A stretch of DNA of 64,000 bases from Pseudomonas viridiflava (lineage in GTDB: Bacteria; Pseudomonadota; Gammaproteobacteria; Pseudomonadales; Pseudomonadaceae). Shown here piece by piece: positions 18,313 to 26,168 of this stretch. The notes beneath the pieces are model-generated. The model saw only the letters and a list, made by a program, of their open reading frames with translations, was not told the DNA's origin and made no database searches. The stretch lies in contig NZ_UUPU01000027.1 of assembly GCF_900591205.1 (NCBI RefSeq), positions 1-64,000 of the forward strand. The letters run 5' to 3'. Every line of letters begins with the position of its first letter. The first letter of the stretch is position 1. The position numbers and the translations under genes are program-made.

Positions 18313-18755
18313 TACTTCTTATCCTTCTGATCCTTGCCCAGCAACTCCATCAGGCGCTGGGCGAATTCTGGCGTGGCAGGCTTGGACTGATCGACGTTCA
18401 CCGGGGTCTTTAGCACATGCAGCGGGGTAATGCGGCCGGGGGTGATGCCCAGCAGGATCTGTTCCTCACCCACTTGCACCAGCACCAACCGGTCACGCGG
18501 ACCGAGGGCACGCGAGCCGATCATTTCGATCACCTGACCATTGCCCGGGCCCACACTCTGCACGCGGCGCATCAGCCAGGCCAGCACGAAAATCAGCCCT
18601 ACCACCAGCAACAAGCCCAGCACCAGCTGGGTCAACTGCCCGCCGATGCCGCTGCTCACCACCGGCGCCGCAGCCGCAGTCGCTTGCGCCACCGGCTCAG
18701 CCGCGAGGGCGCTCAATGGCAGCGCCAGCATCAGTCCCGCCATTGAATACCGCAT
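18312..18755 (-). CDS. fliO: FliO, export gate assembly protein
   Basis: The 147-residue protein has a signal-like N-terminus, one strong membrane helix (about 45-65, [17 protein letters not shown]) and a cytoplasmic tail ([18 protein letters not shown]). FliO supports FliP ring assembly. It is tightly packed between fliN and fliP. Confidence 0.93.
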   Translation of the reverse strand: MRYSMAGLMLALPLSALAAEPVAQATAAAAPVVSSGIGGQLTQLVLGLLLVVGLIFVLAWLMRRVQSVGPGNGQVIEMIGSRALGPRDRLVLVQVGEEQILLGITPGRITPLHVLKTPVNVDQSKPATPEFAQRLMELLGKDQKDKK

Positions 18756-18756
18756 A

Positions 18757-19224
18757 TCAGCGCAACTTCTTGATGCGTTCGCTCGGGCTGATCACGTCGG
18801 TCAGGCGGATGCCGAACTTCTCGTTGACCACCACCACTTCGCCGTGGGCGATCAGGGTGCCGTTGACCAGCACGTCCAGCGGCTCGCCGGCCAGGCGGTC
18901 CAGCTCGATCACCGAGCCCTGGTTGAGTTGCAGCAGGTTACGGATGTTGATTTCGGTACTGCCGACTTCCATGGAAATCGACACCGGAATATCCAGGATC
19001 ACATCCAGGTTCGGGCCGTCGAGGGTCACCGGGTCGTTGTTCTTCGGCACGCTGCCGAATTCTTCCATCGGCAGACGGTTACTCGACGGCGCAGTGGCAG
19101 CGTCGGCGGCCAGCAGGGCGTCGATATCGTCCTGGCCAACATCGCCGGTTTCTTCCAGGGCAGCCGCCCATTCGTCAGCCAGGGCCTGGTCTTCGGCGGA
19201 AGTGTTTTCGTGTTCGGTAGCCAT
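18757..19224 (-). CDS. fliN: FliN, flagellar motor switch protein
   Basis: This 155-residue protein has an acidic N-terminal extension and a C-terminal SpoA domain (SISMEVGSTEINIRNLL, GSVIELDRLAGEPLDVLVNG). FliN forms the lower C-ring with FliM. The start at 19224 has GAGGAC about eight bases upstream and gives MATEHENTS. Confidence 0.95.
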   Translation of the reverse strand: MATEHENTSAEDQALADEWAAALEETGDVGQDDIDALLAADAATAPSSNRLPMEEFGSVPKNNDPVTLDGPNLDVILDIPVSISMEVGSTEINIRNLLQLNQGSVIELDRLAGEPLDVLVNGTLIAHGEVVVVNEKFGIRLTDVISPSERIKKLR

Positions 19225-19263
19225 TACATGTCCTCGGCGGAGCAAACATTCATAAATAAGGGA

Positions 19264-20232
19264 TTAGCGGCGGTTGATCGGCTCAACCACTTGCAGCGCC
19301 AGGTTGCCCTTGTGGGAACCCAGCTTGACCTTGAACGACGGCACGCCGTTGGCGCGCATGATCATTTCTTCCGGCAGCTCGACGGGAATGATGTCCCCAG
19401 GCGCCATGTGCAAAATATCCCGCAAACGCAGCTGGCGACGGGCCACGGTGGCGCTCAGGGGTACGTCGACGTCCAGCAGGTCTTCGCGCAGGGCCTTGAC
19501 CCAGCGTTCGTCCTGGTCGTCGAGGTCGGACTGGAAACCGGCATCGAGCATCTCGCGCACCGGCTCGATCATCGAGTACGGCATGGTCACGTGCAGGTCA
19601 CCGCCGCCGCCATCGAGTTCGATGTGGAAGGTGGACACCACAATGGCTTCGCTGGGGCCGACGATGTTGGCCATGGCCGGGTTCACTTCCGAGTTGATGT
19701 ACTCGAAATTGACTTCCATGATCGCCTGCCAGGCTTCCTTCAAGTCGATGAAGGCTTGCTCCAGCACCATGCGCACCACCCGCAGCTCGGTGGGGGTGAA
19801 CTCACGGCCTTCGATCTTGGCGTGACGGCCGTCGCCGCCGAAGAAGTTATCCACCAGCTTGAACACCAGCTTGGCATCGAGGATGAACAGCGCGGTGCCG
19901 CGCAGCGGCTTGATCTTGACCAGGTTGAGGCTGGTGGGCACGTACAGCGAGTGCACGTATTCACCGAACTTCATCACCTGCACGCCGCCCACCGCCACGT
20001 CCGCCGAGCGGCGCAGCATGTTGAACATGCTGATACGGGTGTAGCGGGCGAAACGTTCGTTGATCATTTCCAGGGTCGGCATGCGTCCACGGACGATGCG
20101 ATCCTGGCTGGTCAGGTCATAACTTTTGACGCTGCCGGGTTCGGCAGCCATTTCGGTCTGTACCAGCCCATCGTCGACGCCATGCAGCAGCGCGTCGATT
20201 TCATCCTGGGACAGCAGGTCTTGCACGGCCAT
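19264..20232 (-). CDS. fliM: FliM, flagellar motor switch protein
   Basis: The 322-residue protein has the N-terminal CheY-P-binding peptide (LLSQDEIDALLHG), a central CheC-like domain and a C-terminal SpoA domain (VPLSATVARRQLRLRDIL). It links FliG to FliN and takes the CheY signal. It lies between fliL and fliN. Confidence 0.96.
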   Translation of the reverse strand: MAVQDLLSQDEIDALLHGVDDGLVQTEMAAEPGSVKSYDLTSQDRIVRGRMPTLEMINERFARYTRISMFNMLRRSADVAVGGVQVMKFGEYVHSLYVPTSLNLVKIKPLRGTALFILDAKLVFKLVDNFFGGDGRHAKIEGREFTPTELRVVRMVLEQAFIDLKEAWQAIMEVNFEYINSEVNPAMANIVGPSEAIVVSTFHIELDGGGGDLHVTMPYSMIEPVREMLDAGFQSDLDDQDERWVKALREDLLDVDVPLSATVARRQLRLRDILHMAPGDIIPVELPEEMIMRANGVPSFKVKLGSHKGNLALQVVEPINRR

Positions 20233-20241
20233 GTCGTGATC

Positions 20242-20742
20242 CTACTGCAATACGAAGTTAGTGAAGAGCGCTTGCTCGACCACGACTTTGCCGAGCTCTT
20301 TCTGGGCCACTTCCTGCACGCTGGCAGTGACCTTCTGGCGCAGCATTTCCTGGCCCACCGGGGTCGCCAGGGAGTCGAAGCTCTGGCCCGAGAACAGCAT
20401 CACCAGGTTGTTACGGATCACCGGCATATGCACCTTGAGCGCATCCAGGTCCGACTGGTTACGCGCCAGCAAGGTGATGCTCACCTGCAGATAGCGTTGA
20501 CGACCGTTCTGGTTGAAGTTGGCCACAAAGGCCGGAAGCATCGGCTCGAAGATTGCCGGTTGCTTGACGTTACTGGCGGTTTCGGCGGCGGGTGCCGGTT
20601 TACTCGCACTGCTGTGCATGATGTACCAGGTGCCACCGACCGAGGCGCCGATGGCCAGGAGCAGGCCCAGGACTATCAACAGGATAAGCTTGAGCTTACC
20701 TTTGCCTGCGGGTGCTTTTGCTGCGTCGTCGCTCTTCGCCAT
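20242..20742 (-). CDS. fliL: FliL, flagellar basal body-associated protein
   Basis: The 166-residue protein has one membrane helix (about 17-37, LILLIVLGLLLAIGASVGG) and a periplasmic domain, ending with VVEQALFTNFVLQ. FliL associates with stators and basal body. It is the first gene of fliLMNOPQR-flhB, about 50 bases after a sigma-54 promoter. Confidence 0.95.
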   Translation of the reverse strand: MAKSDDAAKAPAGKGKLKLILLIVLGLLLAIGASVGGTWYIMHSSASKPAPAAETASNVKQPAIFEPMLPAFVANFNQNGRQRYLQVSITLLARNQSDLDALKVHMPVIRNNLVMLFSGQSFDSLATPVGQEMLRQKVTASVQEVAQKELGKVVVEQALFTNFVLQ

Positions 20743-20792
20743 GCCAATAATCCGTCACTATTCGGGGATTCATAGATCTACGGAAAGGCAAG

Positions 20793-20808
20793 AGCAAGTG
20801 TTATGCCA
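20793..20808 (-). promoter_or_regulatory. Sigma-54 promoter for the fliL operon
   Basis: The reverse strand reads TGGCATAACACTTGCT: a strong -24 TGGCAT and -12 TTGCT at exact spacing, about 50 bases before the fliL ATG. This fits FleQ/FleR-RpoN control. Confidence 0.8.
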
Positions 20809-20851
20809 GAGTTGTCTGGCACACGGGGAAGAAGGCACTCCCCCACTCAAA

Positions 20852-20940
20852 TGTGGGAGCTGGCTTGCCTGCGATAGCGGTGGGTCAGCAGTGAACAGGT
20901 CAGCTGGCTTACCGCTATCGCAGGCAAGCCAGCTCCCACA
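20852..20940. repeat. REPIN-type inverted repeat
   Basis: Two inverted arms (TGTGGGAGCTGGCTTGCCTG and its complement) flank about 48 bases and a second inner pairing ATAGCGGT/ACCGCTAT. The element lies between the fliK stop and the fliL promoter. Confidence 0.92.
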
Positions 20941-20961
20941 TTGACCGTGTTTTGACAGGGA

Positions 20962-22308
20962 TCAGGCGTAGTAATCGACCGCGCTGGAGCCGATCACGGT
21001 AGACGTCACCGGCGCTACCGCTTCAGCCACATCAAGGTGGTTGCCGCTGTCGCCGTTATCACCGCCACGCCCGCTGCCACCGCTTACGCCACGGGTCTGG
21101 GCCTGCTGTTGCTGCTGCTCCTGGCCGCGAGACTGGTCGGACACATTCACGTCCACCTGCCCCATGCCCTGCTGGGCAAACATCTCCCGCAGGCGGCCGG
21201 ACTGGCTTTCCAGCGCTTCACGCACCACCGGGTGGGCGCTCATGAAGTTGACCTGGGCCTGCTGGTCGGCCGTCATGTTGACCTTGATGTCCAGGCGCCC
21301 GAGCTCGGCCGGTTGCAACTGGATCTCCGCCGATTTGAGGTTGGCGCTGGAGAGGTACATCACGCGGTTGACGATCTCGTCGGTCCAGCCGCTCTGGTGC
21401 ATGGCCAGTGGCGCGTTCGTCACGGGCGGCAAAGCGTTTGCAGTTTTCGGCGTGGCCGCCTGAGTCAGCGCGGCCAGGCGGTTGGCGAAGTCATCGACAC
21501 GGGTGTCACTGCTGGCGTTCTTGAGGTCCTTGAGGCCATCGTCGATCAGGCCGCTGAAGGCTTTGTCGCCACCCGAGTCAGTGCTGTCCTTGGTGGCTTG
21601 CTGATCGACCATGGTGGCCAGGCCGGCGGCAAAATTCTGTGCGGCGGTCGGCTGATCCTGGGTCTGCGCCGGGGCGGATTTCGCCGGCGCCTGACTGCTG
21701 GCGGACACATGCCCGCCCTGCTCCATCGCCAGGCGCACGGCGGGCATCGCATCCAGCGGGTCAGCCTCGGGGTCGAAGGCCGGCTTGGCCTCCTCGGTCG
21801 CCGCAATCGGCGCCGCGACTGCCGACTGAGCCTTGTCGTCCCTGGCGGCGGCAACCGGTGCCGGGGTTTCTACCGGAACGGCAACCGGTACGGCCACCGG
21901 TGTCACGGCGGCAATCATTGCCGGGTCGACGACCGGGTCAACCGGGGGTTGCTGCGCCAGGGTCGGATCGACCGGTGCGTCGTCCTCTTTACTGGCACTG
22001 TCTTCGGACTTGGCTGGCGGGGTGGCAGGCAAGGTATTGCCGCTATCGGCAACCGCTGGCGTACCGGCGGCAGGCTTGTCGTTACTGGCGACGGGCTTGG
22101 CACTGTTGTCCGAGGGCTTGTCCCGCGTGGGCTTGGCCGAGTTGTCGTCGGCTTTGGCCGTGGGTTTGGAACCTTGGCTGGCGAACACCTGAGCGAAGCC
22201 AGGGCCCTTGTCCCGTGGGTCCGCAGCCGCTACCGGTTGGGTGGCGGCGGGCGCTTGAGGCTTGGCCGCGGGGGCAGCCTGAAGGAGCGAATTCGGGGCG
22301 ACTGGCAT
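20962..22308 (-). CDS. fliK: FliK, hook-length control protein
   Basis: The 448-residue protein has a long Ala/Pro/Asp/Lys-rich first half and a conserved C-terminal core (about 310-410) with ELGRLDIKVNMTADQQAQV, VREALESQSGRLREMFAQQG and a Gln-rich tail. FliK measures hook length and switches FlhB specificity. The start at 22308 (MPVAPNSLL) has GGAG nine bases upstream. It has its own sigma-54 promoter and is separated from hptB by a 930-bp repeat-filled gap. Confidence 0.94.
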   Translation of the reverse strand: MPVAPNSLLQAAPAAKPQAPAATQPVAAADPRDKGPGFAQVFASQGSKPTAKADDNSAKPTRDKPSDNSAKPVASNDKPAAGTPAVADSGNTLPATPPAKSEDSASKEDDAPVDPTLAQQPPVDPVVDPAMIAAVTPVAVPVAVPVETPAPVAAARDDKAQSAVAAPIAATEEAKPAFDPEADPLDAMPAVRLAMEQGGHVSASSQAPAKSAPAQTQDQPTAAQNFAAGLATMVDQQATKDSTDSGGDKAFSGLIDDGLKDLKNASSDTRVDDFANRLAALTQAATPKTANALPPVTNAPLAMHQSGWTDEIVNRVMYLSSANLKSAEIQLQPAELGRLDIKVNMTADQQAQVNFMSAHPVVREALESQSGRLREMFAQQGMGQVDVNVSDQSRGQEQQQQQAQTRGVSGGSGRGGDNGDSGNHLDVAEAVAPVTSTVIGSSAVDYYA

Positions 22309-22359
22309 GGGTATTGGTCTCCACTGCATGGGGATCGGGGATGCAGTATCAGGATGTGG

Positions 22360-22375
22360 AGCAAGAGTCGGGCCA
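22360..22375 (-). promoter_or_regulatory. Sigma-54 promoter for fliK
   Basis: The reverse strand reads TGGCCCGACTCTTGCT, with exact -24/-12 spacing, about 50 bases before the fliK ATG. The repeat pair begins 30 bases further upstream. Confidence 0.75.
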
Positions 22376-22405
22376 GGTTTTTGGTTGGGCTGGTTTTTTG
22401 GGGGG

Positions 22406-22686
22406 CATATCCGTTATTTGGGTAACGGCGGGTATTGGTTCCGCCCTTACGGCGGGTCACTTTCGAAAAGCGCGAAAGTAACCAAAGCGCTCTTGCCCCA
22501 CCACTCGGCACCTCGCCTCCGGCTCGGTGTGCCCGCACGCAGACTTGAATCCGTGGGCCGCCGCGATGGGCCATCCTTGGCCCAGCGCGGCTAACCCGGC
22601 GTCCTGCCGGGTTGCCCACGGATTCAAGCCTGCGTTCGGCCAGCGTGATTGACGGGGCGCCTCAGATCAAGATCACGATCAAAAGC
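22406..22686 (-). repeat. Left arm of inverted composite repeat
   Basis: This 281-bp arm is about 85% identical by eye to the reverse complement of 22960-23234. It contains the GGGTCACTT/AAGTAACC hairpin region, GGCACCTCGC, and an 87-bp cloverleaf-like palindrome at 22544-22630, and ends with GGGGCGCC and GATCAAGATC motifs. It faces the fliK promoter. Confidence 0.85.
22544..22630. repeat. 87-bp cloverleaf palindrome, left copy
   Basis: CTTGAATCCGTGGGC at one end pairs with GCCCACGGATTCAAG at the other. Between them are two further hairpins, TGGGCC/GGCCCA extended by CGCG pairs, and AACCCGGC/GCCGGGTT. The second copy at 23010-23096 is the reverse complement with essentially one difference. 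Confidence 0.85.
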
Positions 22687-22794
22687 GCACAAGATCGCTG
22701 ACTTCGTCAGCGCAAAGGATGTAAGGGCCGGATCAAAAGCAAAGCGAGGCGGCCTGACAGCCGACCTGAGCCTTGAAGCCTTCCTCGGTTCAAA

Positions 22795-22881
22795 TGTGGG
22801 AGCTGGCTTGCCTGCGATGGCATCGACTGGGTGCCACTGATAGACCGAGTTGTCTGCATCGCAGGCAAGCCAGCTCCCACA
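22795..22881. repeat. REPIN-type inverted repeat
   Basis: Arms TGTGGGAGCTGGCTTGCCTG and its complement flank a short spacer. This REPIN lies in the loop between the two long arms of the composite repeat. Confidence 0.92.
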
Positions 22882-22959
22882 GAAAAGCACACCCCACTGC
22901 GCATGCACACCCGCTCTTGATCTACACCACTCAGGTCGGCTACCAGGCCGCCGTGCTCT

Positions 22960-23234
22960 GCTTTTGATCTTGATCCAGGCGCCCCATTAACCACGCTGGC
23001 CGCACGCGGGCTTGAATCCGTGGGTAACCCGGCAGGACGCCGGGTTAGCCGCGCTGGGCCAAGGATGGCCCATCGCGGCGGCCCACGGATTCAAGCCGCA
23101 GTGAGGGCACACCGAGCCACAGCGAGGTGCCGAGTGATGGGGCAAAGCGTTTTTGGTTACTTTTTGCGCTCTTCAAAAAGTGACCCGCTGTAAGAGCGGA
23201 ACCATAAGCAGCCGTTACCGCAGCAACGGATATG
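22960..23234 (+). repeat. Right arm of inverted composite repeat
   Basis: This 275-bp arm carries the second 87-bp cloverleaf (23010-23096). Its distal half (23086-23234) is nearly identical to positions 1-150. It ends at CGGATAT, seven bases before the hptB stop codon, as the first copy ends just before the fipA stop. Confidence 0.85.
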
Positions 23235-23240
23235 TACCCA

Positions 23241-23588
23241 TCAAACCCCGGCAACCCGCTCCCGCTCCAACTCATACATCCGCCGAACCAAAGCAAACTC
23301 CCGATCAATCTGATCCACCAACTCCCCCAAGTCCGCGGATGACTCAACCGACTCAACCTCCAACCGCTGACACAACTGCGCCAACCGCACCGCCCCCAGA
23401 TTCCCACTACTCCCCTTGAAACTATGCGCAATCCGCCCCAACGCCTTGGCATCATCGCGCGCCTTACGCAACGCCTCGACACGCTTCTGGGAATCATCGA
23501 GGAAAGTATCAAGCAGCTTGGGATACTCGCCCTCCATGACCTCCTGCAAACCCGACAACACCTCCGGGTCCAGATGAATATCAACCAC
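23241..23588 (-). CDS. hptB: HptB, histidine phosphotransfer protein
   Basis: This 115-residue stand-alone Hpt domain has phospho-acceptor H55 in IAHSFKGSSGNLG. In P. aeruginosa HptB takes phosphate from hybrid kinases and passes it to HsbR, affecting HsbA, FlgM and c-di-GMP control of swimming versus biofilm. It follows hsbR by 30 bp on the same strand, and its last codons abut the composite repeat. Confidence 0.92.
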   Translation of the reverse strand: MVDIHLDPEVLSGLQEVMEGEYPKLLDTFLDDSQKRVEALRKARDDAKALGRIAHSFKGSSGNLGAVRLAQLCQRLEVESVESSADLGELVDQIDREFALVRRMYELERERVAGV

Positions 23589-23618
23589 TTGCTCGCTCCT
23601 TGATCAAGAATCGGCGGA

Positions 23619-25337
23619 TTATGCCAGAGCCCCCCAGCAAAACTCCACGCAGACACTACGCCCCCCATCAGACCAGCGTACATCGCTGCTCAACTGGCGC
23701 ACCAGGCTCAGCCCCCGGCCAGACAGACGGTCGATATCAAGCGGCCGCGCCAGCACCTGCTCCACATCGAACCCAGGGCCACTGTCTTCGAGACGCAAGG
23801 TCATCTTGCCGCCCGTCTCAACGGGCACCACCTGCACATGCACCCGCACAAAACCACTGTTCAATCGCGCCAGGCGGTCATTACGCTGGCGATAATACTC
23901 GGCAAACCCCTGGGCATCGCGCTTGAGCCGCGAATCCAGGCCCAGCACGCCATGCTCCAGCGCATTCGAATACAGCTCGGCCATCACGCTGTAGAGCGCC
24001 CCGCTCTGCTCACGCAGGCCATGAATCTCCAGCAACAACTGCAGCAGGTAGGGCAATGGGTTGTAGCGTTTGAGGGTTTCGGCGCGAAACTCGAAACTCA
24101 CCGACCAATCCAGCGGGCACGACTGGCCGCTGTCGGCATACAGCGGCCCGGTGGCGCGCAACGCCTGACCCGGTTGCAGGGTGATTTCCACCATGCTCAC
24201 GTCATCCCGCGCCTCTCCGCGAAACGCCGCCAGGGCCTGCTCGATGTCTTCGAACAGCCGGTTCGGCTCGCGATTGGCGGCAAATACCTGCTGCAAACGC
24301 TCCGCCCCAAACAGCTGGTCGTTCGCGTCGGCCGTGTCCAGCACGCCATCGGACAGCAAGAACACCCGATCGCCCAGGGCCATCGGCCAGACTTCCGTGC
24401 GGTCATCAAACGCCTGTGCCGACAACACGCCCAGCGGCAAATGCCGTGACTCCAGCGGCGTGCGTTTGCCGCTGGCGATTTCATGCACATAGCCATCGGG
24501 CATACCGCCGTTCCACACCTCCACCACCCGCCGCTGCGTGCTCAGGCACAACAGGGTGGCACAGCAAAACATGTCCACCGGCAGGATGCGCTTGAGCTTG
24601 GCATTCATCTCGCGCAGGGTCTGCGCCAGGCCGTAGCCCTTGGCGGTCATGCCGTAGAACACCTCTGCCAGCGGCATCGCGCCCACCGCCGCCGGCAGGC
24701 CATGGCCGGTGAAGTCGCCGAGCAGCACATGCATATCGCCGGACGGTGTGTAGGCCGCCAGCAGCAGGTCGCCGTTGAACAGCGCATAGGGCGATTGCAG
24801 GTAGCGGATATTCGGCGCGGCATTGATGCAGCCGGAATGGGCGACCTTGTCGAACACCGCCTTGGCCACCCGCTGTTCATGCAGTAAATAATCGTGGTGT
24901 TTGGCGATCAGGTCGCGCTGCTGCAATACCGTGGCCTGCAACCGGCGCAAACGGTCCATGGCGTTGATCTTGGCGGCCAAAATCAGCTGGTTATAGGGTT
25001 TGGGGAGGAAGTCGTCACCGCCGGCATCCAGGCACTGGGCCAGGGCTTCGCTTTCGCGCAGGGAGGTGAGGAAGATGATCGGGACCAGCGCCTCCCCCGC
25101 CAGTTGCTTGATCCGGCGCGCCGCCTCAAAGCCGTCCATCACCGGCATCAGTGCATCCATCAACACCAGTTGCGGACGCTCGCGGGCAAACACCTCGAGC
25201 GCTTCTTCGCCGTTGCGGGCGGTGAGCACCTGATGGCCCTGGCGACGCACGATGGTCGACAACAGCAGCAGGTCCGCCGCGCTGTCTTCGGCGATCAGGA
25301 TCGTCAGCGGCTCGAGGACAGGGGCCAGGACGCTCAA
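23619..25337 (-). CDS. hsbR: HsbR, response regulator with phosphatase and kinase domains
   Basis: The roughly 572-residue protein has an N-terminal receiver (D61 in LVLMDALMPVMDGF), a PP2C/SpoIIE-type phosphatase (about 150-370; LLGDFTGHGLPAAVGAMP, LLSDGVLDTAD) and a C-terminal HATPase anti-sigma-like domain (AELYSNALEHGVLG, LEDSGPGFD). It sets the phosphorylation of HsbA. No ATG fits; a TTG at 25337 overlapping the hsbA stop as TTGA gives the usual length and N-terminus, with a weak ribosome site, so translation is probably coupled. Confidence 0.88.
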   Translation of the reverse strand: MSVLAPVLEPLTILIAEDSAADLLLLSTIVRRQGHQVLTARNGEEALEVFARERPQLVLMDALMPVMDGFEAARRIKQLAGEALVPIIFLTSLRESEALAQCLDAGGDDFLPKPYNQLILAAKINAMDRLRRLQATVLQQRDLIAKHHDYLLHEQRVAKAVFDKVAHSGCINAAPNIRYLQSPYALFNGDLLLAAYTPSGDMHVLLGDFTGHGLPAAVGAMPLAEVFYGMTAKGYGLAQTLREMNAKLKRILPVDMFCCATLLCLSTQRRVVEVWNGGMPDGYVHEIASGKRTPLESRHLPLGVLSAQAFDDRTEVWPMALGDRVFLLSDGVLDTADANDQLFGAERLQQVFAANREPNRLFEDIEQALAAFRGEARDDVSMVEITLQPGQALRATGPLYADSGQSCPLDWSVSFEFRAETLKRYNPLPYLLQLLLEIHGLREQSGALYSVMAELYSNALEHGVLGLDSRLKRDAQGFAEYYRQRNDRLARLNSGFVRVHVQVVPVETGGKMTLRLEDSGPGFDVEQVLARPLDIDRLSGRGLSLVRQLSSDVRWSDGGRSVCVEFCWGALA

Positions 25338-25639
25338 CTGATGTCGAACAGTTTGTCGAAGTTGGAAATACCGAGGATTTTGCGCACATCGCAATTGCTG
25401 TTGATCACCCGGATATCCGCGTCATCGCCGCCGGCATGGTCGCGCAGCAGTAGCAGCATGCCGAGGGCGGAGCTGTCGAGGTAGGTGGCTTCTTTCAAAT
25501 CCACCACGATGGCGTCGGGCTTGGGGTAGATGCGCTCGTAGACTTCACGAAATTGCTGGTGGCTGCTGAAATCGAACCGTCCCTTGATCGAAATCGTCAA
25601 TTTTTTCCCGTCCGAGGACACTTCCGGAACGACTGACAT
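25334..25639 (-). CDS. hsbA: HsbA, STAS-domain anti-sigma factor antagonist
   Basis: This 101-residue STAS protein has the phospho-acceptor serine pair at S56/S57 (YLDSSALGML). In P. aeruginosa HsbA binds FlgM when unphosphorylated and the diguanylate cyclase HsbD when phosphorylated. It is the first gene of hsbA-hsbR-hptB, 76 bp after fliJ, so it may be read from the fliE operon. No promoter was identified in the gap. Confidence 0.9.
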   Translation of the reverse strand: MSVVPEVSSDGKKLTISIKGRFDFSSHQQFREVYERIYPKPDAIVVDLKEATYLDSSALGMLLLLRDHAGGDDADIRVINSNCDVRKILGISNFDKLFDIS

Positions 25640-25715
25640 GCGACTGCTTCCTTGTCATTGGCAATAGACACAAGGTGTAGCAGGTGAAGGGGATGTGGGC
25701 AACTTCTAACGGGTA

Positions 25716-26165
25716 TCAATACGCATCTTTGCGCGGCAGGCGCTGAGACAGCTCATCGAGCAGCTTTTGCTCGCGCTTGTCTTCAATCGCCCGCGCTTCG
25801 TCAATGTAGCGCTGCACCAGTTTGCGCAAGCCTTCAACGCGGGCAAACGCCGCCTGCCAGCTCTCGCGAGCCTTGTCGAGGTTGTTCTGGTGCCAGGCCA
25901 GGCTTTGGCGCTGCTGACCGACGGCGGTTTCCAGTTGGTTGAGAAAGCCTTGGTAGCCCATCAGCCACTGGCCGGACACACCCTTGCTGCCGCGTTCGAT
26001 CCATTGCTGCTGGTATTCGCCGCGAAAACGCTCCAGGTCGCCCAGCTTGCTTTCCGCCAGGCGCACTTGCCCCTGGAAATACCCCAGACGCTGCACGGCG
26101 GTTTTTTCGGCCTTTTCGGCCATGTCCACCACTGGGGCCAGGCGTGAAGAACGGGTGCTGGCCAT
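25716..26165 (-). CDS. fliJ: FliJ, flagellar export chaperone
   Basis: This 149-residue protein is almost wholly coiled-coil (VVDMAEKAEKTAVQRLGYFQ) with a charged C-terminus (RQAR-type EDKREQKLLDELSQRL). FliJ links the FliI ATPase ring to FlhA and recycles chaperones. It starts 3 bp after fliI. Confidence 0.94.
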   Translation of the reverse strand: MASTRSSRLAPVVDMAEKAEKTAVQRLGYFQGQVRLAESKLGDLERFRGEYQQQWIERGSKGVSGQWLMGYQGFLNQLETAVGQQRQSLAWHQNNLDKARESWQAAFARVEGLRKLVQRYIDEARAIEDKREQKLLDELSQRLPRKDAY

Positions 26166-26168
26166 GGC

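Noticed and set aside
22624-23200. Small open frames in the hptB-fliK gap (about 60-210 codons)
   Set aside because: They run through the inverted repeats and the REPIN, with no ribosome site or recognisable domain; they are repeat-derived.
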